NCBI GenBank assembly: GCA_963676345.2 | Contig: CAXXTS010000002.1 | Location: 558,001 to 622,000 of the forward strand | DNA from: G963665925 sp963676345 | GTDB taxonomy: Bacteria; Bacillota; Clostridia; Peptostreptococcales; Acidaminobacteraceae | Direction: 5' to 3' | DNA length: 64,000 bases | Shown: positions 19,121-27,370 of the stretch, one piece after another | Numbering within the stretch: position 1 is the stretch's first letter | Layout of the letters: every line of letters starts with the position of its first letter | Notes under the pieces: model-generated | Database searches by the model: none | Told to the model about the DNA's origin: nothing | What the model saw: the letters and a program-made list of their open reading frames with translations, nothing else | Position numbers and translations under genes: made by a program

Positions 19121-19528
19121 ATGAAGTATAAAGTCGCATTTGTTTGCGTCCACAATTCATGCCGAAGTCAAATGGCTGAAGGATGGGCCAAAGAACTGGG
19201 CAGTGACCTATTTGAATCGTATTCTGCAGGAACTGAAAACTACCCAGAAGTCAAGCCCCTCGCGGTTGAAGTCATGGAGGAAGCTGGTGTTGATATGTCT
19301 GAGCACAGACCTAAGCTTTTAAGTGACATTCCAGAAGAACTCGATTTACTCATTACAATGGGATGCAATGTGCAGTGTCCTTTTGTTCCTAATAAACATT
19401 CTGAAGATTGGGGACTAGATGATCCATCTGGTGGCCCCATTGAAGACTTTAGGGAGACGCGCGATTTAATTAAAGAAAAGGTTGAAGCCTTGATTGAGCG
19501 CGTTAAAAGTGGCCAGTTGTCTCTATAA
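19121..19528 (+). CDS. arsC: arsenate reductase ArsC (LMW phosphatase fold)
   Basis: The 135 aa protein has the P-loop CVHNSCRSQMAEGWA of low-molecular-weight-phosphatase-type arsenate reductases and the further conserved segments SAGTE, MGCNVQCPFVP (two redox Cys) and DWGLDDPSGG. Family members reduce arsenate to arsenite using thioredoxin. GAGAGGAG precedes ATG at 19121; the open frame continues upstream to 18818 across the flavodoxin promoter and is not coding. No arsR or arsenite pump gene is adjacent, so a general phosphatase or stand-alone detoxification role is possible. Confidence 0.88.
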   Translation: MKYKVAFVCVHNSCRSQMAEGWAKELGSDLFESYSAGTENYPEVKPLAVEVMEEAGVDMSEHRPKLLSDIPEELDLLITMGCNVQCPFVPNKHSEDWGLDDPSGGPIEDFRETRDLIKEKVEALIERVKSGQLSL

Positions 19529-19596
19529 GCTGCCGCAAAATTGAATATAATGCACCAGGCAGCAGGATGAAAACGCGCTGCTTATGCACCCCATAC

Positions 19597-19647
19597 TAAA
19601 AAAGACGGGTTCAGTTTGATGTAAACACCACTGACCCCGTCTTTGTT
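19597..19647. terminator. bidirectional terminator between arsC and CGGC gene
   Basis: AAAGACGGGTTCAGT pairs with ACTGACCCCGTCTTT with one mismatch, flanked by A and T runs, between converging genes. Confidence 0.8.
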
Positions 19648-19676
19648 TATGCCTTTATATGTCTTGAACTTAAAGC

Positions 19677-20090
19677 TTAGGCGTATGTATTGTATATTCC
19701 CATCTCCCGCTTTTTCCTTGCCGTCTTGCTGATATAGGTCTTTTCAACAATATTTTCAAAGCCATGTTTCTTAACAATGCTTTTAATGTAATCAACATGT
19801 GGACACCTGTCATAATGATGGTTGTCTGTCACCATACAAGAGGAAAGGTGAATGGCAACTTCTTCCTTTTTCACATCCTCCGCTTTTAGCACCCGTCTTG
19901 CAAAATGCTCAAGCTTTGCTGCCGTTCCTTTTCCACAGCACCCGCCACAAGTAAACGCAATGTACTTAGTAGACGGATCATACCCTTCAAAGGTATCTTT
20001 TCTGTCATAAAATGCGGATGTACAAGCAAAACCGCTACACCTATTTTTAGCAATTTCACACTGAATAATGACTGCGTATTTTGGACCCAT
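19677..20090 (-). CDS. CGGC-domain protein
   Basis: The 137 aa protein carries the CGGC signature in FTCGGCCGKG (about residues 48-57) and further Cys in CEIAKNRCSGFAC, HLSSCMV and DRCPHVDYIK, the pattern of the CGGC domain family, thought to bind metal but with no proven function. GGAGGTGGC lies before ATG at 20090; an in-frame ATG at 20126 lies upstream of the ribosome binding site. It is a single gene next to arsC. Confidence 0.82.
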   Translation of the reverse strand: MGPKYAVIIQCEIAKNRCSGFACTSAFYDRKDTFEGYDPSTKYIAFTCGGCCGKGTAAKLEHFARRVLKAEDVKKEEVAIHLSSCMVTDNHHYDRCPHVDYIKSIVKKHGFENIVEKTYISKTARKKREMGIYNTYA

Positions 20091-20301
20091 ATGCCACCTC
20101 CTGATATTTGTTTTGACTCTTTTCATTTTATCATGACGCGGACAATTGCAAAATAATACAATTCTAAAAAGAGCAAAATAGTGATAAAGTTGAGCAGGTT
20201 ATCCCCCTCATGTATTAGCTTATCTCTTGATAGAGCCTAAAATAGGACCCTAAAAATGACTTTCGTACATAGCTGATATTCTAGGGCCCCTTCATTTAAT
20301 T

Positions 20302-21009
20302 TTATACTTCAAACTCAATTGAGTCATTGTCCTTGTTGACTATATAGGATCTGTATGTACCGTCAAAACGTTCTGCTATGAGACTTTCGACTTCACGCAT
20401 TGCATTTTTGAAGTTATCATAGTACACTCCCTTAAATCCCACCAGCTGGAATATAATGTCTGAACTGTCCAGTGTTATTTTCCCAAGCTCACTTTGTCGC
20501 CAGAGCCATTGTCTTGTCTGGACTTTGGCCCCACTTGTAAAAACCAGCTCACCCGGCGCTACGTCTTCAAAGGACTGAGATCCAAAAGGTCTAAACACAT
20601 CACCGTTCTGACTGAGTCGCACACTTAAATCCGCATCGATATCTGCAAGATCATGTGCGCCCAAAGAGATGATTTCCTTAAGTGCAACTGCATTACATAA
20701 ATCGACAAGTGCATTGATTCTCGGCAGCGAACCACTTTTGACCACTCTTTTACTCATCGCTTCAACCGAGTTCATAAATTTGTTTGGATTGATCTCAACA
20801 CGCTTAAGCGCATCTCTATACTGTGCGATTTGCGGAAATGTCTTTAATGCACTCGGCTCTATACTCGCCTTGATAAAGCGCTCCGCCGCTTCAAGCCTTT
20901 CTGAATCCTGTGTTGAGCTCTTTGAATTTTTGAGGCCTTTTCCTACAATTATCCCAAAGCAGGCTTCAGGATTTTTATCAAACACCCACTGTTCTACTGA
21001 ATACTTCAT
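20302..21009 (-). CDS. stand-alone B3/B4 tRNA-binding-domain protein
   Basis: The 235 aa protein corresponds to the B3/B4 (editing) domain of the phenylalanyl-tRNA synthetase beta chain, with the conserved LPRINALVDLCNAVALKE core (about residues 94-112) and GELVFTSGAKV later. Free-standing B3/B4 proteins may deacylate mischarged tRNA, but this is inferred from the fold. GGAGGG precedes the ATG. The gene is divergent from a MerR regulator, and its promoter has the unusual 19-bp spacing typical of MerR control. Confidence 0.85.
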   Translation of the reverse strand: MKYSVEQWVFDKNPEACFGIIVGKGLKNSKSSTQDSERLEAAERFIKASIEPSALKTFPQIAQYRDALKRVEINPNKFMNSVEAMSKRVVKSGSLPRINALVDLCNAVALKEIISLGAHDLADIDADLSVRLSQNGDVFRPFGSQSFEDVAPGELVFTSGAKVQTRQWLWRQSELGKITLDSSDIIFQLVGFKGVYYDNFKNAMREVESLIAERFDGTYRSYIVNKDNDSIEFEV

Positions 21010-21045
21010 ACGCCCTCCTCAATTCGTTATACACTTTTTTCTGCT

Positions 21046-21076
21046 ATAATAAACCCAACACCTACTGTAAGGTCAA
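21046..21076 (-). promoter_or_regulatory. MerR-type promoter with 19-bp spacer
   Basis: On the minus strand TTGACC (21076-21071) and TATTAT (21051-21046) are 19 bp apart, the over-long spacing of MerR-activated promoters. The spacer begins with the dyad ACCTTACAGTAGGT, like known MerR-family operators. It drives the B3/B4 gene. On the plus strand a TATAAT at 21045-21050 may be the merR-gene -10, so both promoters overlap the operator. Confidence 0.68.
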
Positions 21077-21100
21077 CCCCTAATTGAGTTGGAGGTCAGT

Positions 21101-21922
21101 ATGAAACTGGAATATACGGTTAAAGAAATGGCGACTATTACAGGCGTTTCAGCCCGCACCCTACGCTATTATGATTCCATTGATCTTTTTAAGCCAACAG
21201 GTACCCATCAGAATGGATACCGCTATTACACACTGGACAAAATTGAAGAAATTCATTTCATCAGCTATTTGAGACATGTGGGGGTTCCCATTAAGGAAAT
21301 CAGAAACCACTTGTCCAATAGAGACATGAGCAAGTACGAGTCTATCCTTCAAGACCAACTTCGTAAGGTCCAGGAGGAGATGGTTCAATTGCAACGCATT
21401 GAAAAAAGAATTCAAAGGCGTATTCACTCCCTTGAATATATTAGGAACTTGCCGCCAATTGGTGAAATTCTCATTCAAGAGCTTGAAGTCCGCCATATTT
21501 TAGAACTGAAAAAGCCCCTTATGAAAGAGGCAGACTGGGAATTTACCCTTTCTCAATTTGAGGCAGAGTACAATTTACCCCCCAGTATTTTTATAGGCGA
21601 CTTGGGTTTTTATGTGGATTTAGAGCAAGTTGAGACCCGCGGTCCCGAAGAGTTTACAGGCTTTTTTCTTCTAGCCGATGATGCCTACTACGCCCATGCA
21701 AAAAAGTGTACGACACTCCCGGCTGGTGGCTGGCTCACGCTCTACATAAAAGGCAATCATACCGATGCAAGCAGGGAATATTCAAGACTGATTGATTATG
21801 CAAAGTCAAACGGGCTCCACCTTGACACCTACGCTGTAGAACGAACCATTCTCGACCATTATATCTCTAGCGATCCAGACTATTACATAACGGAAATTCA
21901 AATTCCCATCATTCAGGACTAG
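21101..21922 (+). CDS. MerR-family regulator with GyrI-like effector domain
   Basis: The 273 aa protein has an N-terminal MerR helix-turn-helix (YTVKEMATITGVSARTLRYYD, then the wing YRYYTLDKIEEI), a coiled-coil dimerisation helix (about residues 75-115) and a C-terminal GyrI/BmrR-like ligand-binding domain (about 120-270). Such regulators bind amphipathic or cationic drugs and untwist promoters with 19-bp spacers; exactly such a promoter lies in the divergent intergenic region. GGAGG precedes ATG at 21101. Confidence 0.88.
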   Translation: MKLEYTVKEMATITGVSARTLRYYDSIDLFKPTGTHQNGYRYYTLDKIEEIHFISYLRHVGVPIKEIRNHLSNRDMSKYESILQDQLRKVQEEMVQLQRIEKRIQRRIHSLEYIRNLPPIGEILIQELEVRHILELKKPLMKEADWEFTLSQFEAEYNLPPSIFIGDLGFYVDLEQVETRGPEEFTGFFLLADDAYYAHAKKCTTLPAGGWLTLYIKGNHTDASREYSRLIDYAKSNGLHLDTYAVERTILDHYISSDPDYYITEIQIPIIQD

Positions 21923-22079
21923 GCCTCAAATATAGGGCTATCCCCTCAATTTCTACAAAAGAATGAGTGCTTCAACATATTTGACCCCTTTGAGAAATAA
22001 GTGTTGACACACGTAAATTTTAACGGTAAACTGCATATTAATAAATAGTTCGACAAAACAGCACGCCATATAAATTAAA

Positions 22080-22405
22080 ACAATGACTGAGAATAGTAAG
22101 TTGAATGCCTTATTATAGAGAGCTGAATGCGGTGGAATTTCAGCATAAGAATTTCTTCTGAATGGACTCACGAGTGGGATCTGAACATTTTTTCAAGTAG
22201 GTGACCCGGGTTCTCCCGTTATAGAGATAGGGTATTCGGTTTTTTATAACTTTGTACTCGAATAAGACTTAGTCTTATTGCTTCTAAATATTTCCGATCT
22301 TTTTTCGAAAAAAATGAGAGCATAAATATTCAAGACTAAAGTAAGAGGTGGCACCGCGAAGCTTATTCGCCCTCTATACGCATAATGCGTATAGAGGGCT
22401 TTTTT
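22080..22405 (+). promoter_or_regulatory. T-box riboswitch, tRNA-Trp specific
   Basis: All main T-box parts are visible. Stem I begins near ACTGAGAATAG (22085), with the AG bulge AGAGAG (22117-22122) and distal loop GGTGGAA (22131). The specifier loop is GAATGGACTC, giving a UGG (Trp) specifier at 22163-22165. The T-box sequence AGGTGGCACCGCG is at 22346-22358. The terminator GCCCTCTATACGCA/TGCGTATAGAGGGC with a T run is at 22369-22405. Uncharged tRNA-Trp should prevent termination and allow trpB expression. Confidence 0.93.
22369..22405 (+). terminator. T-box regulated terminator
   Basis: A perfect 14-bp stem with a 3-nt loop is followed by TTTTTT; its 5' arm follows the T-box sequence that forms the competing antiterminator. 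Confidence 0.9.
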
Positions 22406-22456
22406 AATGCATAAATTAAAGAACACTGTAAACAATCCAACTCGAAAGGAGGGATT

Positions 22457-22623
22457 ATGTTGAAACACACTTATACATGAACTTCACTCGATTTAGAAAC
22501 CACCACACTGAAGGATTTGAAGCGCTGGCCTATAACACAGCTGGCCCCCGTCCTAAAAACACAAATTGTAAATATAACCGACAACCACAACATACCCAAC
22601 GATCGAGGAGGAACTTATTATGA
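22457..22623 (+). other. two overlapping leader mini-ORFs before trpB
   Basis: After the T-box terminator, AAAGGAGGGATT precedes an 8-codon frame, ATG at 22457 to TGA at 22478-22480, encoding MLKHTYT. Its stop overlaps (ATGA) the ATG of a second frame of 48 codons (22477-22623), whose stop TGA in turn overlaps (ATGA) the trpB ATG at 22620. Neither has Trp codons. trpB has its own GGAGGA. The chain may be chance or a coupling device. Confidence 0.3.
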
Positions 22624-23819
22624 CAACTTCAACTAATGCAATCAGAAACGTAGATGGAAATTTTGGTGAGTACGGCGGTTCATATGTTCCAGAACCCCTG
22701 AAAGCCCCTTTGAAAGAACTTGAAAATGCATTTCTTAAGTACATTCACGACGCTGATTTTCAAAAGGAACTGAAATATTACCATCAAGAATATATTGGTC
22801 GATCTAACCCGCTATACTTTGCAGAAAACCTGTCTCGCAAAGTGGGCGGCGCAAAAATTTATCTTAAGCGCGAAGACCTCAATCATACTGGCGCCCATAA
22901 AATCAACAACACAATCGGACAGGTTCTGCTCGCCAAACGCATGGGGAAAAACAGAATTATTGCTGAAACAGGTGCTGGTCAGCACGGTGTTGCTACAGCA
23001 ACAGTTTGTGCACTCTTCAATATGGACTGCACAATTTATATGGGCGAAAAGGACATGGAGCGTCAAGCACTGAATGTCTTTAAGATGGAACTGCTCGGGG
23101 CAAAAGTCGTTGCAGCGCAGTCTGGTCAAAAGACACTCAAGGAAGCCGTTGATGAAGCCCTGAATGATTATGTGGTCAACTGTGAAAATACATTCTATCT
23201 GCTGGGCTCTGTAGTTGGACCTCACCCCTACCCAGTTATGGTTCGTGAGTTCCAAGGTATTATCGGCGCTGAAGCCCGTGAGCAAATTCAGGAAAAAGAA
23301 GGACGACTGCCAGATTACCTCGTTGCATGCGTCGGCGGCGGCAGCAATGCCATGGGGCTATTCCACGCCTTCTATGAAGACACAGATGTTAAAATGGTTG
23401 GCGTTGAGCCGGCTGGTATTGGTGAAAAGATTGGCGAACATGCCGCAACCATGACATATGGCACACCAGGCATTATTCATGGCTTTAAGTGCTACAACCT
23501 CCAGGATGAGGCTGGTGAACCTCTACCCGTTCACTCTATTGCAGCTGGACTGGATTACCCTGGCGTTGGTCCTGAACACAGTTTCTTTAAAGACAGCAAC
23601 CGCTGTGATTATGTTACGGCTTCTGATCAGGATGCAATCGATGCATTTAAGCTTTTGGCTCAAACAGAAGGCATTATTCCAGCGATTGAGAGCTCTCACG
23701 CAGTAAGTTATGGTGTCACGCTGGCAAAATACCTTGCCCCTGAGAAGATTATCATTATCAACCTTTCAGGACGTGGTGACAAAGATATGGTTCGTATGCA
23801 GGATATTCTAAAGGCATAA
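22620..23819 (+). CDS. trpB: tryptophan synthase beta chain
   Basis: TrpB condenses indole with serine to tryptophan using PLP. The 399 aa protein is of the common TrpB1 type, with the PLP lysine in HTGAHKINN (about residue 95), the Glu in AETGAGQHGVA, the phosphate-binding GGGSNAMG and the C-terminal GRGDKDM. CGAGGAGG precedes the ATG. It is controlled by a Trp T-box. No trpA or other trp gene is next to it; the downstream genes are on the other strand. It may therefore work on free indole or pair with a distant TrpA. Confidence 0.95.
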   Translation: MTTSTNAIRNVDGNFGEYGGSYVPEPLKAPLKELENAFLKYIHDADFQKELKYYHQEYIGRSNPLYFAENLSRKVGGAKIYLKREDLNHTGAHKINNTIGQVLLAKRMGKNRIIAETGAGQHGVATATVCALFNMDCTIYMGEKDMERQALNVFKMELLGAKVVAAQSGQKTLKEAVDEALNDYVVNCENTFYLLGSVVGPHPYPVMVREFQGIIGAEAREQIQEKEGRLPDYLVACVGGGSNAMGLFHAFYEDTDVKMVGVEPAGIGEKIGEHAATMTYGTPGIIHGFKCYNLQDEAGEPLPVHSIAAGLDYPGVGPEHSFFKDSNRCDYVTASDQDAIDAFKLLAQTEGIIPAIESSHAVSYGVTLAKYLAPEKIIIINLSGRGDKDMVRMQDILKA

Positions 23820-23873
23820 TCGACAAGTGCCACCTGCAATAGAAGGGTTCAACCTTGATACATCATTATATAT

Positions 23874-23912
23874 AAAAAAAAGAGGGTGTTGCAAAATGCA
23901 ATACCCTTTTGC
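23874..23912 (+). terminator. Rho-independent terminator after trpB
   Basis: AAAAGAGGGT and TTGCA pair with TGCAA and ACCCTTTT. A second hairpin, CAGGCAG...CTGCCTG, follows at about 23957-23982 and may serve the converging LysE gene. Confidence 0.85.
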
Positions 23913-24010
23913 ACCTGTATTTTACAAGCACACCCTAAAACCATCAAAAATACTTACAGGCAGCTTCAAAAGAAACTGCCTGGGTGAAGTCGCCACTCTA
24001 TAAGGTCTTG

Positions 24011-24631
24011 TCACTGAGCAGACCTCATTTTGATAAAACCTTTCAAGCCAAACCCAATTAGACCAAGACCAACAATCCCATTCATGACCTCTATAACGCC
24101 AGGGGTCACAAACACACCCGCAAGTACGCCAAGCACACTGACACCCGATAAGAATACGGCTGTTGAAAGCACGGCTCCCGTTCCAAATACGTACATATTT
24201 TTTTTCGACATCTTTTCATCAATAAGCTGGGTGGAAAACACGCCCGTCCAAAAGACAATAGTAAGCGGATTGGAAAGTGTTAATAAGAGTGTTGCAACGA
24301 AGACGTTATGCACATTCTCTACCCCTGAGAAGCTTAAGCTTGGGATAAGTGTATAGCCAAAGCTTCCGACCAGTATGCTTAAGCCAAAAACCATGAGCAC
24401 ACCTGCACCAAAGGCTCTAATCCACTTTTTAGATACTGCGTTTTTGCTCAGCAAATGTCCCAGTCCCTGGATTGCCCCTAAAATAAAGAGTCCGTCTATG
24501 AGTGTCACACCCACAACCCCTAATATAGCCGGGGCCATACCTGAGCTTACTGCTGTTTGGAAAATAAAAATACAAACCGGTCCAACGGCAAGCTGTAAAA
24601 GCATTCCAAATCTGAATCCTTTTAAAATCAT
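24011..24631 (-). CDS. LysE-family amino-acid exporter
   Basis: The 206 aa protein has six predicted membrane helices and LysE/RhtB-family features: the N-terminal GFRFGMLLQLAVGPVCIFIF and LTLSNPLTIVFWTGVF (about residues 110-126). Family members export amino acids. Its ATG overlaps the stop codon of the upstream lrp gene (ATGA), so translation is coupled and the Lrp-type regulator most likely senses the exported amino acid. Confidence 0.87.
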   Translation of the reverse strand: MILKGFRFGMLLQLAVGPVCIFIFQTAVSSGMAPAILGVVGVTLIDGLFILGAIQGLGHLLSKNAVSKKWIRAFGAGVLMVFGLSILVGSFGYTLIPSLSFSGVENVHNVFVATLLLTLSNPLTIVFWTGVFSTQLIDEKMSKKNMYVFGTGAVLSTAVFLSGVSVLGVLAGVFVTPGVIEVMNGIVGLGLIGFGLKGFIKMRSAQ

Positions 24632-25089
24632 AAAAAATCACGCCTTAGCCGATTACGCGTTTCCTTTAATGTTGATAAAGAAATCAGTGTATTCGATTTT
24701 TGAACCCCTTCGATGGCTTTCAGCTTGTTGCTAATAAAGCTTTCAAGCTCTTCTGTATCTTCCAGGAGCACTTTGAGCATATAGTCATATTCACCCGCCA
24801 TATGGTGACACTCAAGCACCTCAGGAAAGTTTATGATTTTTTCTCTGAAGGCATCAATATGCTCTGAGTGATCAATGTTCACAAACACAACTGCTAAAAG
24901 ACGAAAATTCATTTTACGCCGATTGATTTTAAGATCAAACTTTTCAATAACATTTGTCTCGTCCAGTTTTCTAAGACGTTCTGATACTGCAGGAATAGAT
25001 AGCCCCACCTGTTTGCTGATATCAGATACGGTTGCCCGTGAATTTTCGTTAAGTACCTTTAAAATGTTCAAGTCTATTTCATCAAGCAT
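24628..25089 (-). CDS. Lrp/AsnC-family transcriptional regulator
   Basis: The 153 aa protein has the Lrp helix-turn-helix at the N-terminus (LDEIDLNILKVLNENSR, then GLSIPAVSERLRKLDE) and a C-terminal RAM ligand domain (about residues 65-140) with HHMAGEYDYMLKV. It precedes and overlaps a LysE exporter, a usual pairing in which the regulator controls export in response to an amino acid. AAGGGGGC precedes the ATG. Confidence 0.92.
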   Translation of the reverse strand: MLDEIDLNILKVLNENSRATVSDISKQVGLSIPAVSERLRKLDETNVIEKFDLKINRRKMNFRLLAVVFVNIDHSEHIDAFREKIINFPEVLECHHMAGEYDYMLKVLLEDTEELESFISNKLKAIEGVQKSNTLISLSTLKETRNRLRRDFL

Positions 25090-25531
25090 CTGATCTGCCC
25101 CCTTGTTTCCTTTGATTTGTCCTAGTCACTGCCTTTGATATAGTCTGTATAATCAGGCCTTTTAGCACCGTTTAAGGGTTTCCTGCCCCTCCTAGCTCGA
25201 CTGTTTATATTAAGTATATTTTATTAATACACCTTCATTCTGTAAATATAGAAGTGAATTTTCCGTAATTTTTTCGGTATTTAAGCATATAAATTAATTT
25301 TTTTAGTTGAGGCGGCTCGTTTTTTTATCCATACTTGAACTTTTTAAGTCCTTGTTTGGGGGCAGTCATCAAATTAGGCTTGCTTTTTTTCATAAAATAC
25401 CCCCAGTCGCAACCATTCTTCAATTTGAACGGCTGGGACTAGGGGCACATATTAGCGCGGCGCTAAACCCATTTGAATGATGCAAAGAGTACACAATTCA
25501 GAATACAAAACTCACAATATGTCCTATAAGG
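25090..25531. other. intergenic stretch with a palindrome, no gene
   Basis: About 440 bp between the lrp start and the chemoreceptor end. It should hold the lrp promoter. It contains a perfect 7-1-7 dyad TTAGCGCGGCGCTAA (25452-25466) and a weak longer hairpin at about 25400-25446. Neither is followed by a T run. No coding frame with a ribosome binding site was seen. Confidence 0.45.
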
Positions 25532-27271
25532 TTATATTGTAAACTTAGAAACTTCTTCTGATAGATTTGAGCTGATGCCAGAGAGTTCCACGACCTTCTG
25601 CTTTAAGTCGTTGATGGATTCAAGCTGCGTCTGTGCATTTCCAAGAACCGCATCCATAGATGCTGATGTCTCCTCTGTTGAAGCAGTAATATCCATTAGC
25701 TGATTCAGGACATCTGAGCGCATTTCGTCAATCACATCCAGACTGGTCTTCATAGACGCCATCCCCTCTGTGAAAGCCACCACTTCACTGGATATTTGCT
25801 GAAACTGCTTGCGCGTTTCAGATACGTGGTCTGACTGTCTGCCGATAACCGCATTCACAACAGCTACCTTTTCAATAGATGCATGTGTGTGGTTGTTGAT
25901 TTCATCTATTGAAGCTTTAATATGGGAAACCAGCTGTGTCGTTTCATCTGATAGTGCTCTAATTTGCTCAGCAACTACAGAAAATCCCCGCCCAGCTTCA
26001 CCAGCACGTGCCGCTTCAATAGACGCATTTAAGGCAAGCAAGTTGGTTTGTTCAGAAATTTTTGTTATGCCATCCACCAGCGAAATAATAGTGCTGTTGG
26101 CACGCGCCACACCATCAATGACTTGCTTGATTTCTGCTGATGCCTCCAGGGTTTCTGTACTTGCCTCCTGCAGGTGTTCAATTACCTCTGAACCATTTTC
26201 GTTTTCGCGTTTTATCCCCTTTACGGATACCTGCATCCGCTCCATATGCACCATCATTTCTTCAAGACTTTCCGAGAGGGTATTCATACGTTCGGCTGCC
26301 CCTTCAACTGCCCCCGCCTCCATAGAAACGGCCTTATTGATTTCATCAAAGGTGGTGTTGATGTTCTTGACAGATTCTTCTGAGGCCTGTGTGGCCTCGG
26401 TCAAATGTCCAGTAAAATCAGTCAAGGTATGGGAAGAATCCCCCATTGTGCCTATAACACCGCGCAGACTAGCCTGCATGGTGTTAAAACTCTTTGCAAG
26501 GACTGCAACTTCATCTCGAGTATGAACCTGAACGGGCGGCTCTGTTAAGTCACCATGTGCGAGTTTTTCTAAAGATGCTGTCATTCTCGATATTGGTTTT
26601 GAAATTTGACCTGCCACAAGTAGAATCAATGTGGTTCCTAGAACCAGCGTAAGAGCCGCAACCCCCATGGTCTTGTAAAGAATGCCTGCTGCAGATGCAT
26701 TAAAGTCAGACTCATATGCACCTACTGAAACGATCCACTGCCAATTAGCATCGTATTTCTGGTATGAAATTTTGGTGCCTATATGTTCTGAGTTGGGATA
26801 ATTCCAGTTATAGCGCACAAAACCCCCGCCAGATTTTGCTGCTTTAACCTGCTCCTGTACGAGTTTGAATCCACTTCCACCTTTATCTTCAACATCCCAT
26901 ACATTTTGTCCTTCAAGTGTAGGATGTAATATTTCTACGCCATCTGGAGAATAGACTACAAAGTATCCGTTCTCTCCTAGGGCAACACGCTTTGATATAG
27001 TGCGTTTGCCTTCACTGTCTTTGGGGCCCAGCAAGCTGGTTTTTACAATTTCCTGTGCGGTTTCAAGATCAATTTCGCCACGCGCCACAGCAGCCTGCTG
27101 TGTTTCAATTAATATGAGCGCTTGCTCAACTGCGTTTTCAAGTATTACTTCTCCTTTTGCATCCAGTGCATTTTTAGTTTGTGTATAACTCATGACTGCA
27201 ATAAGAATCATAGGTAAAGCTAGTATTATAAGACCTAGGAGTGTCATTTTTCTTTTTATAGTAAAGCGCAC
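25532..27271 (-). CDS. methyl-accepting chemotaxis protein with Cache domain
   Basis: The 579 aa chemoreceptor has a membrane helix at about residues 9-30, an extracellular single-Cache domain (about 40-190) with GYFVVYSPDGVEILHP and a WNYP segment, a second helix (about 200-220), HAMP, and a signalling domain with EQTNLLALNASIEAARAGE. This Cache type often binds small organic acids. The start is a GTG at 27271, about 9 nt after AAGGGGG; the nearby ATG is out of frame. Confidence 0.92.
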   Translation of the reverse strand: MRFTIKRKMTLLGLIILALPMILIAVMSYTQTKNALDAKGEVILENAVEQALILIETQQAAVARGEIDLETAQEIVKTSLLGPKDSEGKRTISKRVALGENGYFVVYSPDGVEILHPTLEGQNVWDVEDKGGSGFKLVQEQVKAAKSGGGFVRYNWNYPNSEHIGTKISYQKYDANWQWIVSVGAYESDFNASAAGILYKTMGVAALTLVLGTTLILLVAGQISKPISRMTASLEKLAHGDLTEPPVQVHTRDEVAVLAKSFNTMQASLRGVIGTMGDSSHTLTDFTGHLTEATQASEESVKNINTTFDEINKAVSMEAGAVEGAAERMNTLSESLEEMMVHMERMQVSVKGIKRENENGSEVIEHLQEASTETLEASAEIKQVIDGVARANSTIISLVDGITKISEQTNLLALNASIEAARAGEAGRGFSVVAEQIRALSDETTQLVSHIKASIDEINNHTHASIEKVAVVNAVIGRQSDHVSETRKQFQQISSEVVAFTEGMASMKTSLDVIDEMRSDVLNQLMDITASTEETSASMDAVLGNAQTQLESINDLKQKVVELSGISSNLSEEVSKFTI

Positions 27272-27314
27272 TGTTCATTCCCCCTTTTATCTTTGTCATT
27301 AAGAAATAATAGAA

Positions 27315-27342
27315 CCCCATGAAACAATTATGTTTCATGGGG
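27315..27342 (-). terminator. terminator after gntP
   Basis: CCCCATGAAAC pairs perfectly with GTTTCATGGGG around a 6-nt loop, about 28 bp after the gntP stop, and is followed by a T-rich stretch on the minus strand. Confidence 0.75.
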
Positions 27343-27370
27343 CAATTACATCTATAGATGTAGGCTTTAA

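Noticed and set aside
19121..19528. Arsenic-resistance operon
   Set aside because: Only arsC is present; no ArsR, ArsB or Acr3 gene is near.
20225..20292. Hairpin-like AGGACCCTA...TAGGGCCCC after the B3/B4 gene
   Set aside because: Pairing is imperfect and the loop is long; it may be a terminator but the evidence is too weak.
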